64,000 nt of DNA, taken from Petroclostridium xylanilyticum (GTDB lineage Bacteria; Bacillota; Clostridia; SK-Y3). The translations under genes were made by a program, and so were the position numbers. The DNA is taken from the NCBI RefSeq assembly GCF_002252565.1, contig NZ_NPML01000029.1:186001-250000 (forward strand), given 5' to 3'. A model generated the notes under the pieces. It ran no database searches and was not told the DNA's origin. It was given only the letters and a program-made list of their open reading frames with translations. Below are positions 52,425 through 61,079 of the stretch, in pieces; the first letter of the stretch is position 1, and each line of letters begins with the position of its first letter.

Positions 52425-52645
52425 GGGTGTGACTTTAAAACTAAACTTAAATCAAGCACAAATGAAGAAATATGAGTTGGAGGCTGTGTCTTATTTAAAT
52501 TTTATAATTTTGTATTTAAATTTGGATATAGTAAGAGCATGGGCATATAAATTAAATGCACCCATTGTAGGTATGTGTCTTTTTAAGAGTCCACATCTAT
52601 ACTTATTTTTTAAAATTTTGATATTCAAGGAAGGAGTGCTTATTT

Positions 52646-53293
52646 ATGAAATTATTTATTGACACGGCAAATGTTGCGGAAATCCGCAAAGCAAATGATC
52701 TGGGAGTAATCTGTGGTGTAACCACCAATCCTTCTTTAATCGCTAAAGAAGGAAAAGACTTTATAGAAGTTGTAAAAGAAATCACGACCATCGTAGACGG
52801 CCCCATCAGTGCAGAAGTGATAAGCCTTGAGTCGGAAGGGATGGTAAGAGAAGCACGAGAACTGGCAAAGATACACCGGAATATTGTTATCAAAATCCCA
52901 ATGACACTGGAAGGATTAAAGGCAGTAAAAATTCTTTCAGCAGAAGGAATAAAAACAAATGTCACTCTAATCTTTTCGGCAGCACAGGCACTTCTGGCTG
53001 CAAGAGCAGGAGCAACCTATGTAAGTCCTTTCCTGGGACGACTGGATGATATAGGAAATACGGGTATGACATTAATTGAGGAAATTGTTGATATCTTTTC
53101 AACCCATGGCATCCAGACGGAAATTATTGCTGCCAGTGTCAGGAATCCTATCCATGTCATAGAAGCAGCACGACTGGGCGCCCACATCGCAACGGTCCCT
53201 TACAAAGTTATCGAACAAATGTCAAAGCATCCTCTTACCGATATAGGAATAGAAAGGTTCTTAAAAGACTGGGAATCGGTACCTAAGAAATAA
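52646..53293 (+). CDS. Transaldolase/fructose-6-phosphate aldolase-like protein (second copy)
   Basis: This protein of 215 residues is the usual length for the short transaldolase/FSA family. [38 protein letters not shown] and [14 protein letters not shown] (Schiff-base Lys) are typical, with [15 protein letters not shown] at the end. It looks closer to the canonical clostridial TalC than the copy at 46579, so the two probably differ in substrate. Bases 52425-52645 hold no convincing gene. AAGGAAGGAG precedes the ATG. Confidence 0.93.
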   Translation: MKLFIDTANVAEIRKANDLGVICGVTTNPSLIAKEGKDFIEVVKEITTIVDGPISAEVISLESEGMVREARELAKIHRNIVIKIPMTLEGLKAVKILSAEGIKTNVTLIFSAAQALLAARAGATYVSPFLGRLDDIGNTGMTLIEEIVDIFSTHGIQTEIIAASVRNPIHVIEAARLGAHIATVPYKVIEQMSKHPLTDIGIERFLKDWESVPKK

Positions 53294-53349
53294 GATTAGA
53301 AAAATCAATCTATTATTAATATATTTAATTTTTAAAAATTATTAACAAA

Positions 53350-53369
53350 ATAGGTATGTTATAGCATAA
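53350..53369 (-). promoter_or_regulatory. Second copy of the 20-bp motif found at 50162
   Basis: On the minus strand this reads TTATGCTATAACATACCTAT, differing at two positions from ATATGCTATAATATACCTAT at 50162-50181. It lies 100 bp upstream of the class II aldolase promoter. It may bind a shared regulator. Confidence 0.4.
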
Positions 53370-53468
53370 TAAGAATTAAAATTAAGAAAATTAACCTGTT
53401 TTTATGGACATAGGGACATTCTTCGATAAATGAGAGGTTTAGAACTAATACGCCCTAATAGGGGTTTA

Positions 53469-53497
53469 TTGACACTCAATAGTGAAAAATGTATAAT
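53469..53497 (+). promoter_or_regulatory. Promoter of the class II aldolase gene
   Basis: TTGACA (53469-53474), 17 nt, TATAAT (53492-53497) is a consensus sigma-A promoter. The leader that follows contains a stray AAAGGAGG (53510-53517) and the hairpin CTCCTA/TAGGAG (about 53521-53547) before the true ribosome site AAGGAGG at 53561-53567. Confidence 0.75.
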
Positions 53498-53573
53498 AAT
53501 TCAGAAATTAAAGGAGGTACTCCTAGCACATAATATTCTGTAGGAGCATTTATTTAACATAAGGAGGTTAATT

Positions 53574-54377
53574 GTGAATTCTGAATTTAAAATAAAGCAA
53601 GATATATGTGAAATCGGCAGAAGAATGTATGAAAAAAACTTTGTGGCAGCAAACGATGGGAATATTACTGTCAAAGTAAATGATAATGAATTCTGGGCAA
53701 CTCCTACCGGGGTAAGCAAGGGATTTATGACTCCTGATATGCTCATTAAAGTAAATATGGAAGGTAAAGTATTGGAAGGGACCTGGAAGCCTTCTTCCGA
53801 ATTAAAAATGCATCTTAGAGTTTATAAAGAAAGACCGGATGTAGGCGCAGTTGTCCATGCCCATCCCCCAACTGCAACGGGGTTTGCGGTTGCAGGTATT
53901 CCACTGAATAAATATATTATGCCGGAAGCGGTTATATTTTTAGGAAGCGTACCTATTGCCGAATATGGTACACCTTCTACAGACGAAGTCCCGAATGCAA
54001 TCAGCAAATATCTTCAAACCCATGACGCAATTCTACTCCAGAACCATGGTGCTTTAACGGTAGGACAAGATTTGTTCAGTGCTTATTTTAAAATGGAAAC
54101 CCTTGAATTTTATGCAAGGGTTAGTCTTATTGCAAGGCAATTAGGGGGAGAAAAAGAACTTTCACCTGATCAAGTAGAAAAATTAATGGAAATTAGGAAA
54201 AAATTTAATATTCCTGGCAGACACCCTGGTTACAAAGGCTGCTTACCAGAAAAAAACACTTGTAAATCCAAAAATGAAGATGGCACTGATATGGAAAAGG
54301 ATATTAATAAATCAGAAATGATAGAGATTATAACTAAAGTGACGAAAAGGTTATTGGACCAGTATAAGGTTAACTGA
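53574..54377 (+). CDS. Class II aldolase (L-fuculose-phosphate aldolase-like) with encapsulation-peptide-like tail
   Basis: This zinc-dependent aldolase has 267 residues. NDGNITVKVNDNEFWATPTG and the metal His pair in VVHAHPPTATGF, the catalytic Glu in PEAVIFLG, and the later His in LLQNHGALTVG define the family. The typical length is about 215. Here a flexible segment (KSKNEDGTDMEKDINKSE) is followed by a C-terminal amphipathic helix, EMIEIITKVTKRLLDQYKVN. Such linker-plus-helix tails are the mark of peptides that target aldolases to fucose/rhamnose bacterial microcompartments. No shell gene lies in this window, so targeting is a hypothesis. GTG 53574 has AAGGAGG 6 nt upstream. The aldolase would yield dihydroxyacetone phosphate and an aldehyde. 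Confidence 0.9.
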   Translation: MNSEFKIKQDICEIGRRMYEKNFVAANDGNITVKVNDNEFWATPTGVSKGFMTPDMLIKVNMEGKVLEGTWKPSSELKMHLRVYKERPDVGAVVHAHPPTATGFAVAGIPLNKYIMPEAVIFLGSVPIAEYGTPSTDEVPNAISKYLQTHDAILLQNHGALTVGQDLFSAYFKMETLEFYARVSLIARQLGGEKELSPDQVEKLMEIRKKFNIPGRHPGYKGCLPEKNTCKSKNEDGTDMEKDINKSEMIEIITKVTKRLLDQYKVN

Positions 54378-54461
54378 GAGCTTCTAAATATAAAAACATA
54401 AATTAATTTATATAAAATTGAAAGTAATACAAAACAAGCACATAAAATTTGACAAATATTC

Positions 54462-54490
54462 TTGAAATTCAGTTGACAAAATGCTATAAT
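54462..54490 (+). promoter_or_regulatory. Promoter of the Opp-type transporter operon
   Basis: TTGAAA (54462-54467), 17 nt, TATAAT (54485-54490) with an upstream TGC (extended -10). A palindrome AAAAGCGCTTTT (54541-54552) 50 bp downstream resembles a catabolite-responsive element (CcpA/LacI family operator). Confidence 0.6.
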
Positions 54491-54543
54491 TTATTCAATT
54501 GCTGAAAGAATATAAAATATAATTCGACTTAAATGGTATCAAA

Positions 54544-54594
54544 AGCGCTTTTAAAAAATTTAACGACTAAGTTAAGTTTTTTAGGCGTTTTTTG
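54544..54594 (+). terminator. Leader terminator (attenuator) upstream of the Opp-type operon
   Basis: A long hairpin runs from AGCGCTTTTAAAAAATTTAA through loop GACTAA to GTTAAGTTTTTTAGGCGTTT, about 15 pairs near the loop, followed by TTTTTT. It lies between the promoter at 54462 and the binding-protein gene at 54867, so transcription must read through it. The trigger is unknown. Bases 54595-54866 show no gene. Confidence 0.6.
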
Positions 54595-54866
54595 TTGTTG
54601 TATAATAAATAAAAGTTTTTGAATATTATAGATAAAGATAATAAAGTAGAGTAAGGTGATGTCTTTGCCTAAAATGTAAAAAAATTGAAAATATGGCACG
54701 ATATGAATATTTATTCGTCGAAATTAATAATTATTCACTTTATACAAAATAATTTAGTATGTTCCATATAATAATATTAAATCTTTGGGAGTAAAGGATG
54801 CTGAATTTTAATATTCTTGCATTCTATCTCTATATAAAAATTATAAAATTAAGTGGAGGGATTTTA

Positions 54867-56540
54867 GTGAAGAAAAAATCATTGATGATTGTAAGCATGG
54901 TGCTTGTATTATCACTAATGCTTACAGCTTGTTTTTCCAAAAAAGGGAGTGAAAGCAAGAAAGGAACTGAACCCAATATTGGTGGAAATGCTACCAAAGC
55001 TCAACCTAAAATTTTGAGGACCAACAACCAAAGTGAGCCAGGTTCTTTACATCCTGGAAAAGCACAGGGAACCCATGATTCCTGGGTATTGGAGCATGTA
55101 TTTGAAGGGTTAACTAGAAAAACTCCTGCCGGTGGTATTGAAGCAGGGGTGGCTAAAGAATGGAAGATTAGTGAAGATGGCTTAACCTATACATTTACCC
55201 TGCGTGATGATGCCAAGTGGTCCAATGGTGACCCTGTTACCGCACAGGATTTCGAATTTGCATGGAAATATGCGTTAAATCCGGCTACTGCCTCTGAATA
55301 TGCATATCAGCTTTACTACCTTGCAGGTGCTGAGGCATATAACACTACCAAGGAAACCGATGCTGCCAAGTTAAAAGCTTTGGAAGATGCCGTAGGCGTA
55401 AAGGCGCTTAACGATAAAACACTGGAAGTTAAATTGGCACAGCCAACACCCTATTTCCTTGAACTGGTATCTTTCTACACATATTATCCTGTTAATAAAA
55501 AAGTACAAGAAGCTAATAAAGATTGGGCGAATGAAGCCAGTACCTATGTATCCAACGGAGCATTCAAACTTGCTGAATGGAAACATAAGGAAAGCATCAA
55601 GCTTGCAAAAAATGAGAATTATTTTGATAAAGACAAAATCAAGCTGGATGGAATCGAGTTTGTCATGCTGGAAGATGAAAATACCGCATGGCAGATGTAC
55701 CGTACCGGTGATCTAGACCTGCTGTACCCGATACCTGCAGATGTAACTGCACAGTTGAATGCATCTAAAGATCCAGAACTGGTAATTGGTGATGATTTGT
55801 CAGTCTATTTCTATCGTTTTAATAATACCAAGAAACCATTCAATAATGTAAAAGTCCGTAAAGCACTATCAATGGCAATTGACCGTAAAGTAATCGTTGA
55901 AAGTGTTGCACAGGGCGGTGAAAGACCGGCTTACGGAATAGTACCTCCCGGAATTCCGGATGTGCAGGGAGATTACCAGAAAAATACCGGCAACTTATTT
56001 GAGGAAAATGTTGAAAAAGCAAAGCAGTTATTAGCTGAAGGGTTAAAAGAAGAAAAAATGGACAAATTGAGCTTTACCCTGTTGTATAACACCCACGACA
56101 AGCACAAGAAAATTGCCGAAGCCATCCAGGAAATGTGGCGTAAAAACCTTGGCGTGGAGGTTACATTGGAAAATGTTGAATTCCAGGTTAAGATTGACCG
56201 TGAGGATAAGCTTGATTACGATGTAGCTAGAGCTGGATGGATCGGTGACTATGTTGATCCTATGACGTTCCTTGATATGTTTGAATCTAAGAGCCAGCAA
56301 AATGATACCGGTTGGGCAAATGCGGATTTCGACAAGCTTATCAATCAGGCAAAAACTACAATGGATAACAGCGTACGTATGAAAGCCATGCATGACGCTG
56401 AAAAGATTTTTATAGAAGAAATGCCTGTTATGCCGATTTATTTCTATACAAAACCTTTTACGCAGAAACCATATGTAAAAGGGGTATATACTCCGGTTAA
56501 TAGATATCCGCAGTTCCATTATGCAGACATCCAGAAATAA
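54867..56540 (+). CDS. Opp/Dpp-type ABC transporter substrate-binding lipoprotein
   Basis: This lipoprotein of 557 residues has a signal sequence with lipobox LMLTAC and the SBP family 5 fold. NNQSEPGSLHPGKAQGTHDS, the signature VLEHVFEGLTRKTPAGGIEA, TFTLRDDAKWSNGDPVTAQD and the C-terminal part typical of OppA are visible. GTG 54867 is chosen because GTGGAGGG (54853-54860) lies 6 nt upstream and it begins the signal peptide. OppA-like proteins usually bind peptides, but several bacteria use this class for oligosaccharides. The neighbouring sugar locus leaves both possible. A strong hairpin follows the stop. Confidence 0.92.
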   Translation: MKKKSLMIVSMVLVLSLMLTACFSKKGSESKKGTEPNIGGNATKAQPKILRTNNQSEPGSLHPGKAQGTHDSWVLEHVFEGLTRKTPAGGIEAGVAKEWKISEDGLTYTFTLRDDAKWSNGDPVTAQDFEFAWKYALNPATASEYAYQLYYLAGAEAYNTTKETDAAKLKALEDAVGVKALNDKTLEVKLAQPTPYFLELVSFYTYYPVNKKVQEANKDWANEASTYVSNGAFKLAEWKHKESIKLAKNENYFDKDKIKLDGIEFVMLEDENTAWQMYRTGDLDLLYPIPADVTAQLNASKDPELVIGDDLSVYFYRFNNTKKPFNNVKVRKALSMAIDRKVIVESVAQGGERPAYGIVPPGIPDVQGDYQKNTGNLFEENVEKAKQLLAEGLKEEKMDKLSFTLLYNTHDKHKKIAEAIQEMWRKNLGVEVTLENVEFQVKIDREDKLDYDVARAGWIGDYVDPMTFLDMFESKSQQNDTGWANADFDKLINQAKTTMDNSVRMKAMHDAEKIFIEEMPVMPIYFYTKPFTQKPYVKGVYTPVNRYPQFHYADIQK

Positions 56541-56557
56541 ACATTGAACCAGGCATA

Positions 56558-56595
56558 AAAATGTGGTATGCTCAATTGCGGGCATACCTCATTTT
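56558..56595 (+). terminator. Intercistronic hairpin between binding-protein and permease genes
   Basis: AAAATGTGGTATGC (56558-56571) pairs with GCATACCTCATTTT (56582-56595) with a single mismatch. It probably protects the binding-protein message and reduces downstream transcription. Confidence 0.7.
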
Positions 56596-56650
56596 CTAGT
56601 GAAAAATAAAATATTAAAATATAAGACGTATAGTTAGGGGGAGGCGTATT

Positions 56651-57580
56651 GTGTCAAAGTATATATTAAAACGATTTGCAATGGCATTATTGACGTTGTG
56701 GGTTGTAATTACGCTCACATTTATACTGATGCACGCAATTCCCGGCAATCCTTTTGCAAAGGAAGGAAAGATGCCGCCGGGTGTTTATGAAAATTTATTA
56801 AAATATTACAATTTGGACAAGCCATTGGCAGTCCAGTATTTTCTCTATTTAAAATCGCTTCTCAGGCTTGATTTTGGTCCTTCACTAAAATCATCTGTCA
56901 TCACGGTTAACTATTACATTAAGAACGGCTTTCCTGTGTCTTTACACCTGGGAATTCAGGCACTTATTATTGCCATTACTTTTGGGCTTATACTGGGGGT
57001 GGTTGCTTCTTTAAACCATAACAGCTGGCCCGATTATTTATCAATGGTGATTGCAATCATTGGCATTTCGGTGCCAAGTTTTATTCTTGCAACTGTCTTG
57101 ATTAATTATGCAGGAGTGGAATGGAAGTTGTTTCCTGTGTCCGGATGGAAATCATGGAAGTATACTGTACTTCCCTCCATATCGCTGGCTATGATGCCAA
57201 TGGCCTATATTGCCAGGTTGATGCGTTCCAGCATGCTTGAAGTGCTTAGGCAGGACTATATTAAAACAGCAAAAGCAAAAGGATTGTCACGGGGCGTTAT
57301 TATTGTTAAACATGCAATTAGAAATGCAATTTTGCCTATTGTTACCGTACTGGGAATTATTACTGCCAACTTGGTAACAGGCAGTTTTGTAATAGAAAGA
57401 ATTTTTGGTATACCAGGCATGGGTGAAATGTTTGTGAAAGGAATTTTTAACCGCGACTATCCTGTTATCCTTGGTTCTACGGTTTTCTACAGTGCAATTT
57501 TAATTTTATTGAATTTTGTGGTGGATGTTACCTATACTTTCATTGATCCACGCATCAAGATCACGGAGGGGAGTCATTAA
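56651..57580 (+). CDS. Opp/Dpp-type ABC transporter permease (OppB-like)
   Basis: This permease of 309 residues has six helices. It begins MSKYILKRFAMALLTLWVVI, the conserved N-terminal helix of OppB/DppB, and carries the ATPase-contact loop VLRQDYIKTAKAKGLSRGVI. The end SFVIERIFGIPGMGEMFVKG is typical. It starts with GTG 56651 behind GGGGGAGGCG and overlaps the next gene by 1 nt. Confidence 0.93.
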   Translation: MSKYILKRFAMALLTLWVVITLTFILMHAIPGNPFAKEGKMPPGVYENLLKYYNLDKPLAVQYFLYLKSLLRLDFGPSLKSSVITVNYYIKNGFPVSLHLGIQALIIAITFGLILGVVASLNHNSWPDYLSMVIAIIGISVPSFILATVLINYAGVEWKLFPVSGWKSWKYTVLPSISLAMMPMAYIARLMRSSMLEVLRQDYIKTAKAKGLSRGVIIVKHAIRNAILPIVTVLGIITANLVTGSFVIERIFGIPGMGEMFVKGIFNRDYPVILGSTVFYSAILILLNFVVDVTYTFIDPRIKITEGSH

Positions 57581-58509
57581 TGAAGAATCAGATTAATTTT
57601 ACACAGGATATGTTTTTGCCGGTAACTCATAACTTTGAAGATGCAGAAAAAATTTTCCGGCCCAGTATATCCTACTGGTCAGATGTGTGGCGCAGACTGA
57701 GACAAAACAAATTGGCAATGTTTGGGTTGTTTATTATTGTCCTATTAATTATTTTTGCCATTATTGGTCCGTATCTTAACGGGTATACGTACTATGAACA
57801 GGATTTTACCAAAAAGAACCTTGCACCAAACAGTGAGTTCTGGTTCGGGACAGATTCGGCCGGGCGTGATATTTTTACCCGGGCATGGTATGGGGCGAGA
57901 ATCTCTTTATTTATAGGGATTATGGCTGCAGCCATTGATTTCATCATGGGAGTTATCTATGGAGGCATTTCCGGCTTAAAAGGAGGCCGTGTTGATGAAA
58001 TTATGATGAGAATTGCAGAAGTTTTATATAGCATTCCGTATCTGTTGGTGGTTATCCTATTGATGGTTGTAATGGGGCAGGGGCTATGGACCATTATATT
58101 GGCAATGACCATGACGGGGTGGATTCCTATGGCACGTCTTGTACGGGGGCAGGTACTTCAATTGAAAGAGCAGGAATATGTGCAGGCAGCTAATGCGCTT
58201 GGGGCCAGTACAAGCTGGATTTTGCTCAAGCATTTGATTCCAAATACTATGGGACCTATTCTTGTTAACATTACTTTAACAGTCCCTACAGCCATTTTTT
58301 CAGAAGCAACATTAAGCTTTTTGGGACTTGGAGTGCCGGCACCTATGGCAAGCTGGGGGACAATGGCCAATGATGCTCTATCCAGCTTATTGGTTGGGTA
58401 TGAATATCAGTTGTTCATTCCTGCTTTCCTCATTTCGTTAACCATGTTTGCTTTTAATGTGTTAGGTGATGGTTTGCGGGATGCACTTGATCCTAGATTG
58501 CGTAAATAG
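57580..58509 (+). CDS. Opp/Dpp-type ABC transporter permease (OppC-like)
   Basis: This second permease of 309 residues has the OppC N-terminal segment (SYWSDVWRRLRQNKLAMFGL), the LGTD-type phrase FWFGTDSAGRDIFTRAWYGA, and the contact loop LKEQEYVQAANALGASTSWI. It overlaps the OppB-like gene (TAATGA), indicating coupled translation. Confidence 0.93.
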   Translation: MKNQINFTQDMFLPVTHNFEDAEKIFRPSISYWSDVWRRLRQNKLAMFGLFIIVLLIIFAIIGPYLNGYTYYEQDFTKKNLAPNSEFWFGTDSAGRDIFTRAWYGARISLFIGIMAAAIDFIMGVIYGGISGLKGGRVDEIMMRIAEVLYSIPYLLVVILLMVVMGQGLWTIILAMTMTGWIPMARLVRGQVLQLKEQEYVQAANALGASTSWILLKHLIPNTMGPILVNITLTVPTAIFSEATLSFLGLGVPAPMASWGTMANDALSSLLVGYEYQLFIPAFLISLTMFAFNVLGDGLRDALDPRLRK

Positions 58510-58532
58510 TGAAGGGAAGGGGAAAACAATCA

Positions 58533-59531
58533 ATGAATAAAATTTTAGAAGTTAGAGATTTACATGTGTCTTTCCACACTTATGCAGGAGAAGTAAAGGC
58601 AGTCCGGGGTGTTAATTTTGAAGTATATAAGGGTGAGGCACTTGCAATTGTGGGAGAGTCGGGATGCGGCAAAAGTGTAACTGCCCAATCCATTATGCAG
58701 CTTCTTCCCATGCCGCCTGCTAAATATAAGCAAGGTTCCATTCTATTTGAAGGGCAGGACCTGTTAAAGAAAAGTGAGAAGCAGATGCAGCATATTCGTG
58801 GAAACGAAATAGGCATGATTTTTCAGGACCCTATGACATCGCTTAACCCGACGATAAAAATTGGACGGCAAATTGCAGAAAGTTTGATGAAGCACAAAAA
58901 ACTTTCAAGACATGAAGCATATAACCGTGCCATAAAAATGTTAGAAATGGTAGCGGTAGCACAGCCTGACAAGAGGGTAAACCAGTATCCCCATGAATTT
59001 TCCGGTGGTATGCGCCAGCGTGCCATGATTGCCCTGGCACTTGCCTGTGAACCTAAACTATTAATTGCAGATGAACCTACTACTGCCCTGGATGTGACCA
59101 TCCAGGCACAAATTCTGGAATTGCTGAAGGATTTACAGAAAAGGACGGGGACCTCTATCATTTTGATTACCCATGACCTTGGTGTTGTTGCAGAGATGTG
59201 TGACCGCGTAATCGTTATGTATGCCGGTAAGGTAGTAGAAACAGGAACAATAGATGATATTTTTTATAGCCCGCAGCATCCTTACACAAAAGGGTTATTA
59301 AAATCTGTCCCGCGTATGGATATGAATAGGAATGAAGCCCTTCATCCTATCGTTGGTACGCCGCCTGACCTGTTTAATCCGCCGGCAGGATGCCCGTTTT
59401 TTGCGCGCTGCCAAAATGCAATGAAAATATGTGAAAATTATGACCCGGACCTGGAAAATATAAAAGAATCTCATTATGCAGCCTGCTGGCTTCAACATTC
59501 GATGGCCCAGGTAGCTGCAGCACAGTGGTAA
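58533..59531 (+). CDS. Opp/Dpp-type ABC transporter ATPase (OppD-like)
   Basis: This ATP-binding subunit of 332 residues has Walker A GESGCGKS, signature FSGGMRQR, Walker B LLIADEPTTALD, and the C-terminal oligopeptide-transporter extension with cysteines (CPFFARCQNAMKIC) seen in OppD/DppD proteins that carry an iron-sulfur site. ATG 58533 is preferred over GTG 58509 because AAGGGAAGGGG (58512-58522) lies between them. Confidence 0.93.
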   Translation: MNKILEVRDLHVSFHTYAGEVKAVRGVNFEVYKGEALAIVGESGCGKSVTAQSIMQLLPMPPAKYKQGSILFEGQDLLKKSEKQMQHIRGNEIGMIFQDPMTSLNPTIKIGRQIAESLMKHKKLSRHEAYNRAIKMLEMVAVAQPDKRVNQYPHEFSGGMRQRAMIALALACEPKLLIADEPTTALDVTIQAQILELLKDLQKRTGTSIILITHDLGVVAEMCDRVIVMYAGKVVETGTIDDIFYSPQHPYTKGLLKSVPRMDMNRNEALHPIVGTPPDLFNPPAGCPFFARCQNAMKICENYDPDLENIKESHYAACWLQHSMAQVAAAQW

Positions 59532-59544
59532 AGGAGGGATGATG

Positions 59545-60552
59545 ATGAGTACGAAACGGTTTCACTCCCCTGGAGTAGAAAATAACTTGGACGATATCCC
59601 TCTTGTGCAGGTGCGCAACTTAAAGAAGTATTTCAAAGTGGGCGACCGTTATTTAAAAGCTGTAAATCGTTTGAACTTTGACATATACCGTGGAGAAACA
59701 ATAGGCCTTGTAGGTGAAAGCGGCTGCGGAAAATCTACAGCTGGCCGGACAATTCTTCGTTTATATGAACCTACAGAAGGGGAAGTAATCTTTGAAGGTC
59801 AAAATATTTATAAGTACTCAAAAAGTGAGATGAAAAAAATTCGGAAGCAAATGCAGATGATTTTCCAGGACCCTTATGCTTCCTTAAATCCACGTATGAC
59901 CGTTGAGGATATTATTGGAGAACCACTGGATATTCATAACCTGGCATCTGGAAGCAAGCGCAGGGAACGCATTGAAGAATTATTAAAATTAGTAGGACTG
60001 GCTTCGGAGCACATGGGAAGATTTCCGCATGAATTTAGCGGCGGCCAGCGGCAGAGAATAGGAATTGCCAGGGCACTTGCAGTAGAGCCGAAGTTCATTG
60101 TTTGCGATGAGCCAATATCGGCTTTGGATGTATCCATTCAGGCACAGGTTGTTAACCTTCTTAAGGAGCTGCAGGCCAAAATGGGGTTAACTTATTTATT
60201 CATCGCTCATGATTTGTCAATGGTCAGATATATTTCAGACCGCGTACTGGTAATGTACCTTGGAAACATGGTAGAGTTGGCAGAAAGTAATACATTATAT
60301 AATAAGCCGCTCCATCCTTACACCCAGGCGTTACTTTCAGCGGTACCCATTCCTGATCCGGAAGTTGAAAGAAAGAGGGAACGGATTGTACTGGAAGGGG
60401 AAGTACCGAGTCCTCTCGATCCGCCTAAAGGTTGTGCATTTTGCACAAGATGCCCGAAAGCAATGGATATCTGTACAAAAGAGGAGCCGCAGTGGAAAGA
60501 AGTTGAAAAAGGGCATTTTACTGCTTGCCACTTATTTGCAGGAATCAAATAG
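59545..60552 (+). CDS. Opp/Dpp-type ABC transporter ATPase (OppF-like)
   Basis: This second ATP-binding subunit of about 335 residues has Walker A GESGCGKS, signature FSGGQRQR, Walker B FIVCDEPISALD, and a C-terminal extension with CAFCTRCPKAMDIC. It pairs with the OppD-like protein. Of three adjacent ATGs (59539, 59542, 59545), the last is best spaced from AAGGAGGG. It is the final gene of the transporter operon; a long hairpin with T-run follows. Confidence 0.92.
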   Translation: MSTKRFHSPGVENNLDDIPLVQVRNLKKYFKVGDRYLKAVNRLNFDIYRGETIGLVGESGCGKSTAGRTILRLYEPTEGEVIFEGQNIYKYSKSEMKKIRKQMQMIFQDPYASLNPRMTVEDIIGEPLDIHNLASGSKRRERIEELLKLVGLASEHMGRFPHEFSGGQRQRIGIARALAVEPKFIVCDEPISALDVSIQAQVVNLLKELQAKMGLTYLFIAHDLSMVRYISDRVLVMYLGNMVELAESNTLYNKPLHPYTQALLSAVPIPDPEVERKRERIVLEGEVPSPLDPPKGCAFCTRCPKAMDICTKEEPQWKEVEKGHFTACHLFAGIK

Positions 60553-60608
60553 AATGGGACATCATGGATATATGACTCTAAAACTCAATGAAAGTTAAGC
60601 ATGGAATG

Positions 60609-60680
60609 ATACATGGAAACGGTTTTGCTGTTGCGCTTGATTGATGGCGTGATATAAAAACCGTTTCCATGTATTATTTT
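60609..60680 (+). terminator. Terminator after the Opp-type operon
   Basis: ATACATGGAAACGGTTTT (60609-60626) is the exact complement of AAAACCGTTTCCATGTAT (60657-60674), with a 30-nt loop and trailing TATTTT. The long perfect arms resemble a mobile repeat as well as a terminator. Confidence 0.75.
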
Positions 60681-60716
60681 GGGTCGTATGAAAATAGCTA
60701 ATGCGCTTTTGTCTAT

Positions 60717-61061
60717 TTATTCATCAAATTCTCCTATGTAATCGTCAATATGGTGTCCTAATACTTCTGCAAGGCCAACAAATTCGGCACCAATTTGATA
60801 GCCTTTATTGATTTTTTTGTTCCTTACAATTTTCAGCACACAATAGAACATTCTCTCATCATCTATGACAATTTTACTGTTAAAGAAATGATTTACCGGC
60901 AAATCAACCTCTGAGATAAAGCCGATCCCGGTTTTTGAGATATTGGTAATAATAATATCCGCATTGATTTTTATAGGTTCTTGTTCGCCCGACCTGAAAA
61001 GTGATTCAATTGATATTTTCGAATTAAAAGGAACTCTCCGGCTCCTACGCTTTTCATCCAC
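60717..61061 (-). CDS. PilZ-domain protein (cyclic-di-GMP binding)
   Basis: This single-domain protein of 114 residues has the two PilZ binding motifs: RRSRRVPF near the N terminus (RxxxR) and NISKTGIGF (D/N-x-S-x-x-G). Such proteins bind cyclic di-GMP and alter motility or surface functions through a partner. It stands alone on the minus strand after the Opp operon; no partner is evident nearby. Confidence 0.88.
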   Translation of the reverse strand: MDEKRRSRRVPFNSKISIESLFRSGEQEPIKINADIIITNISKTGIGFISEVDLPVNHFFNSKIVIDDERMFYCVLKIVRNKKINKGYQIGAEFVGLAEVLGHHIDDYIGEFDE

Positions 61062-61079
61062 AGCTATCCCCTCCTATAC

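Noticed and set aside
52402-52662. 86-codon open frame between the AraM-HAD fusion and the second transaldolase
   Set aside because: It overlaps both neighbours, lacks a ribosome site and its product has no recognisable features.
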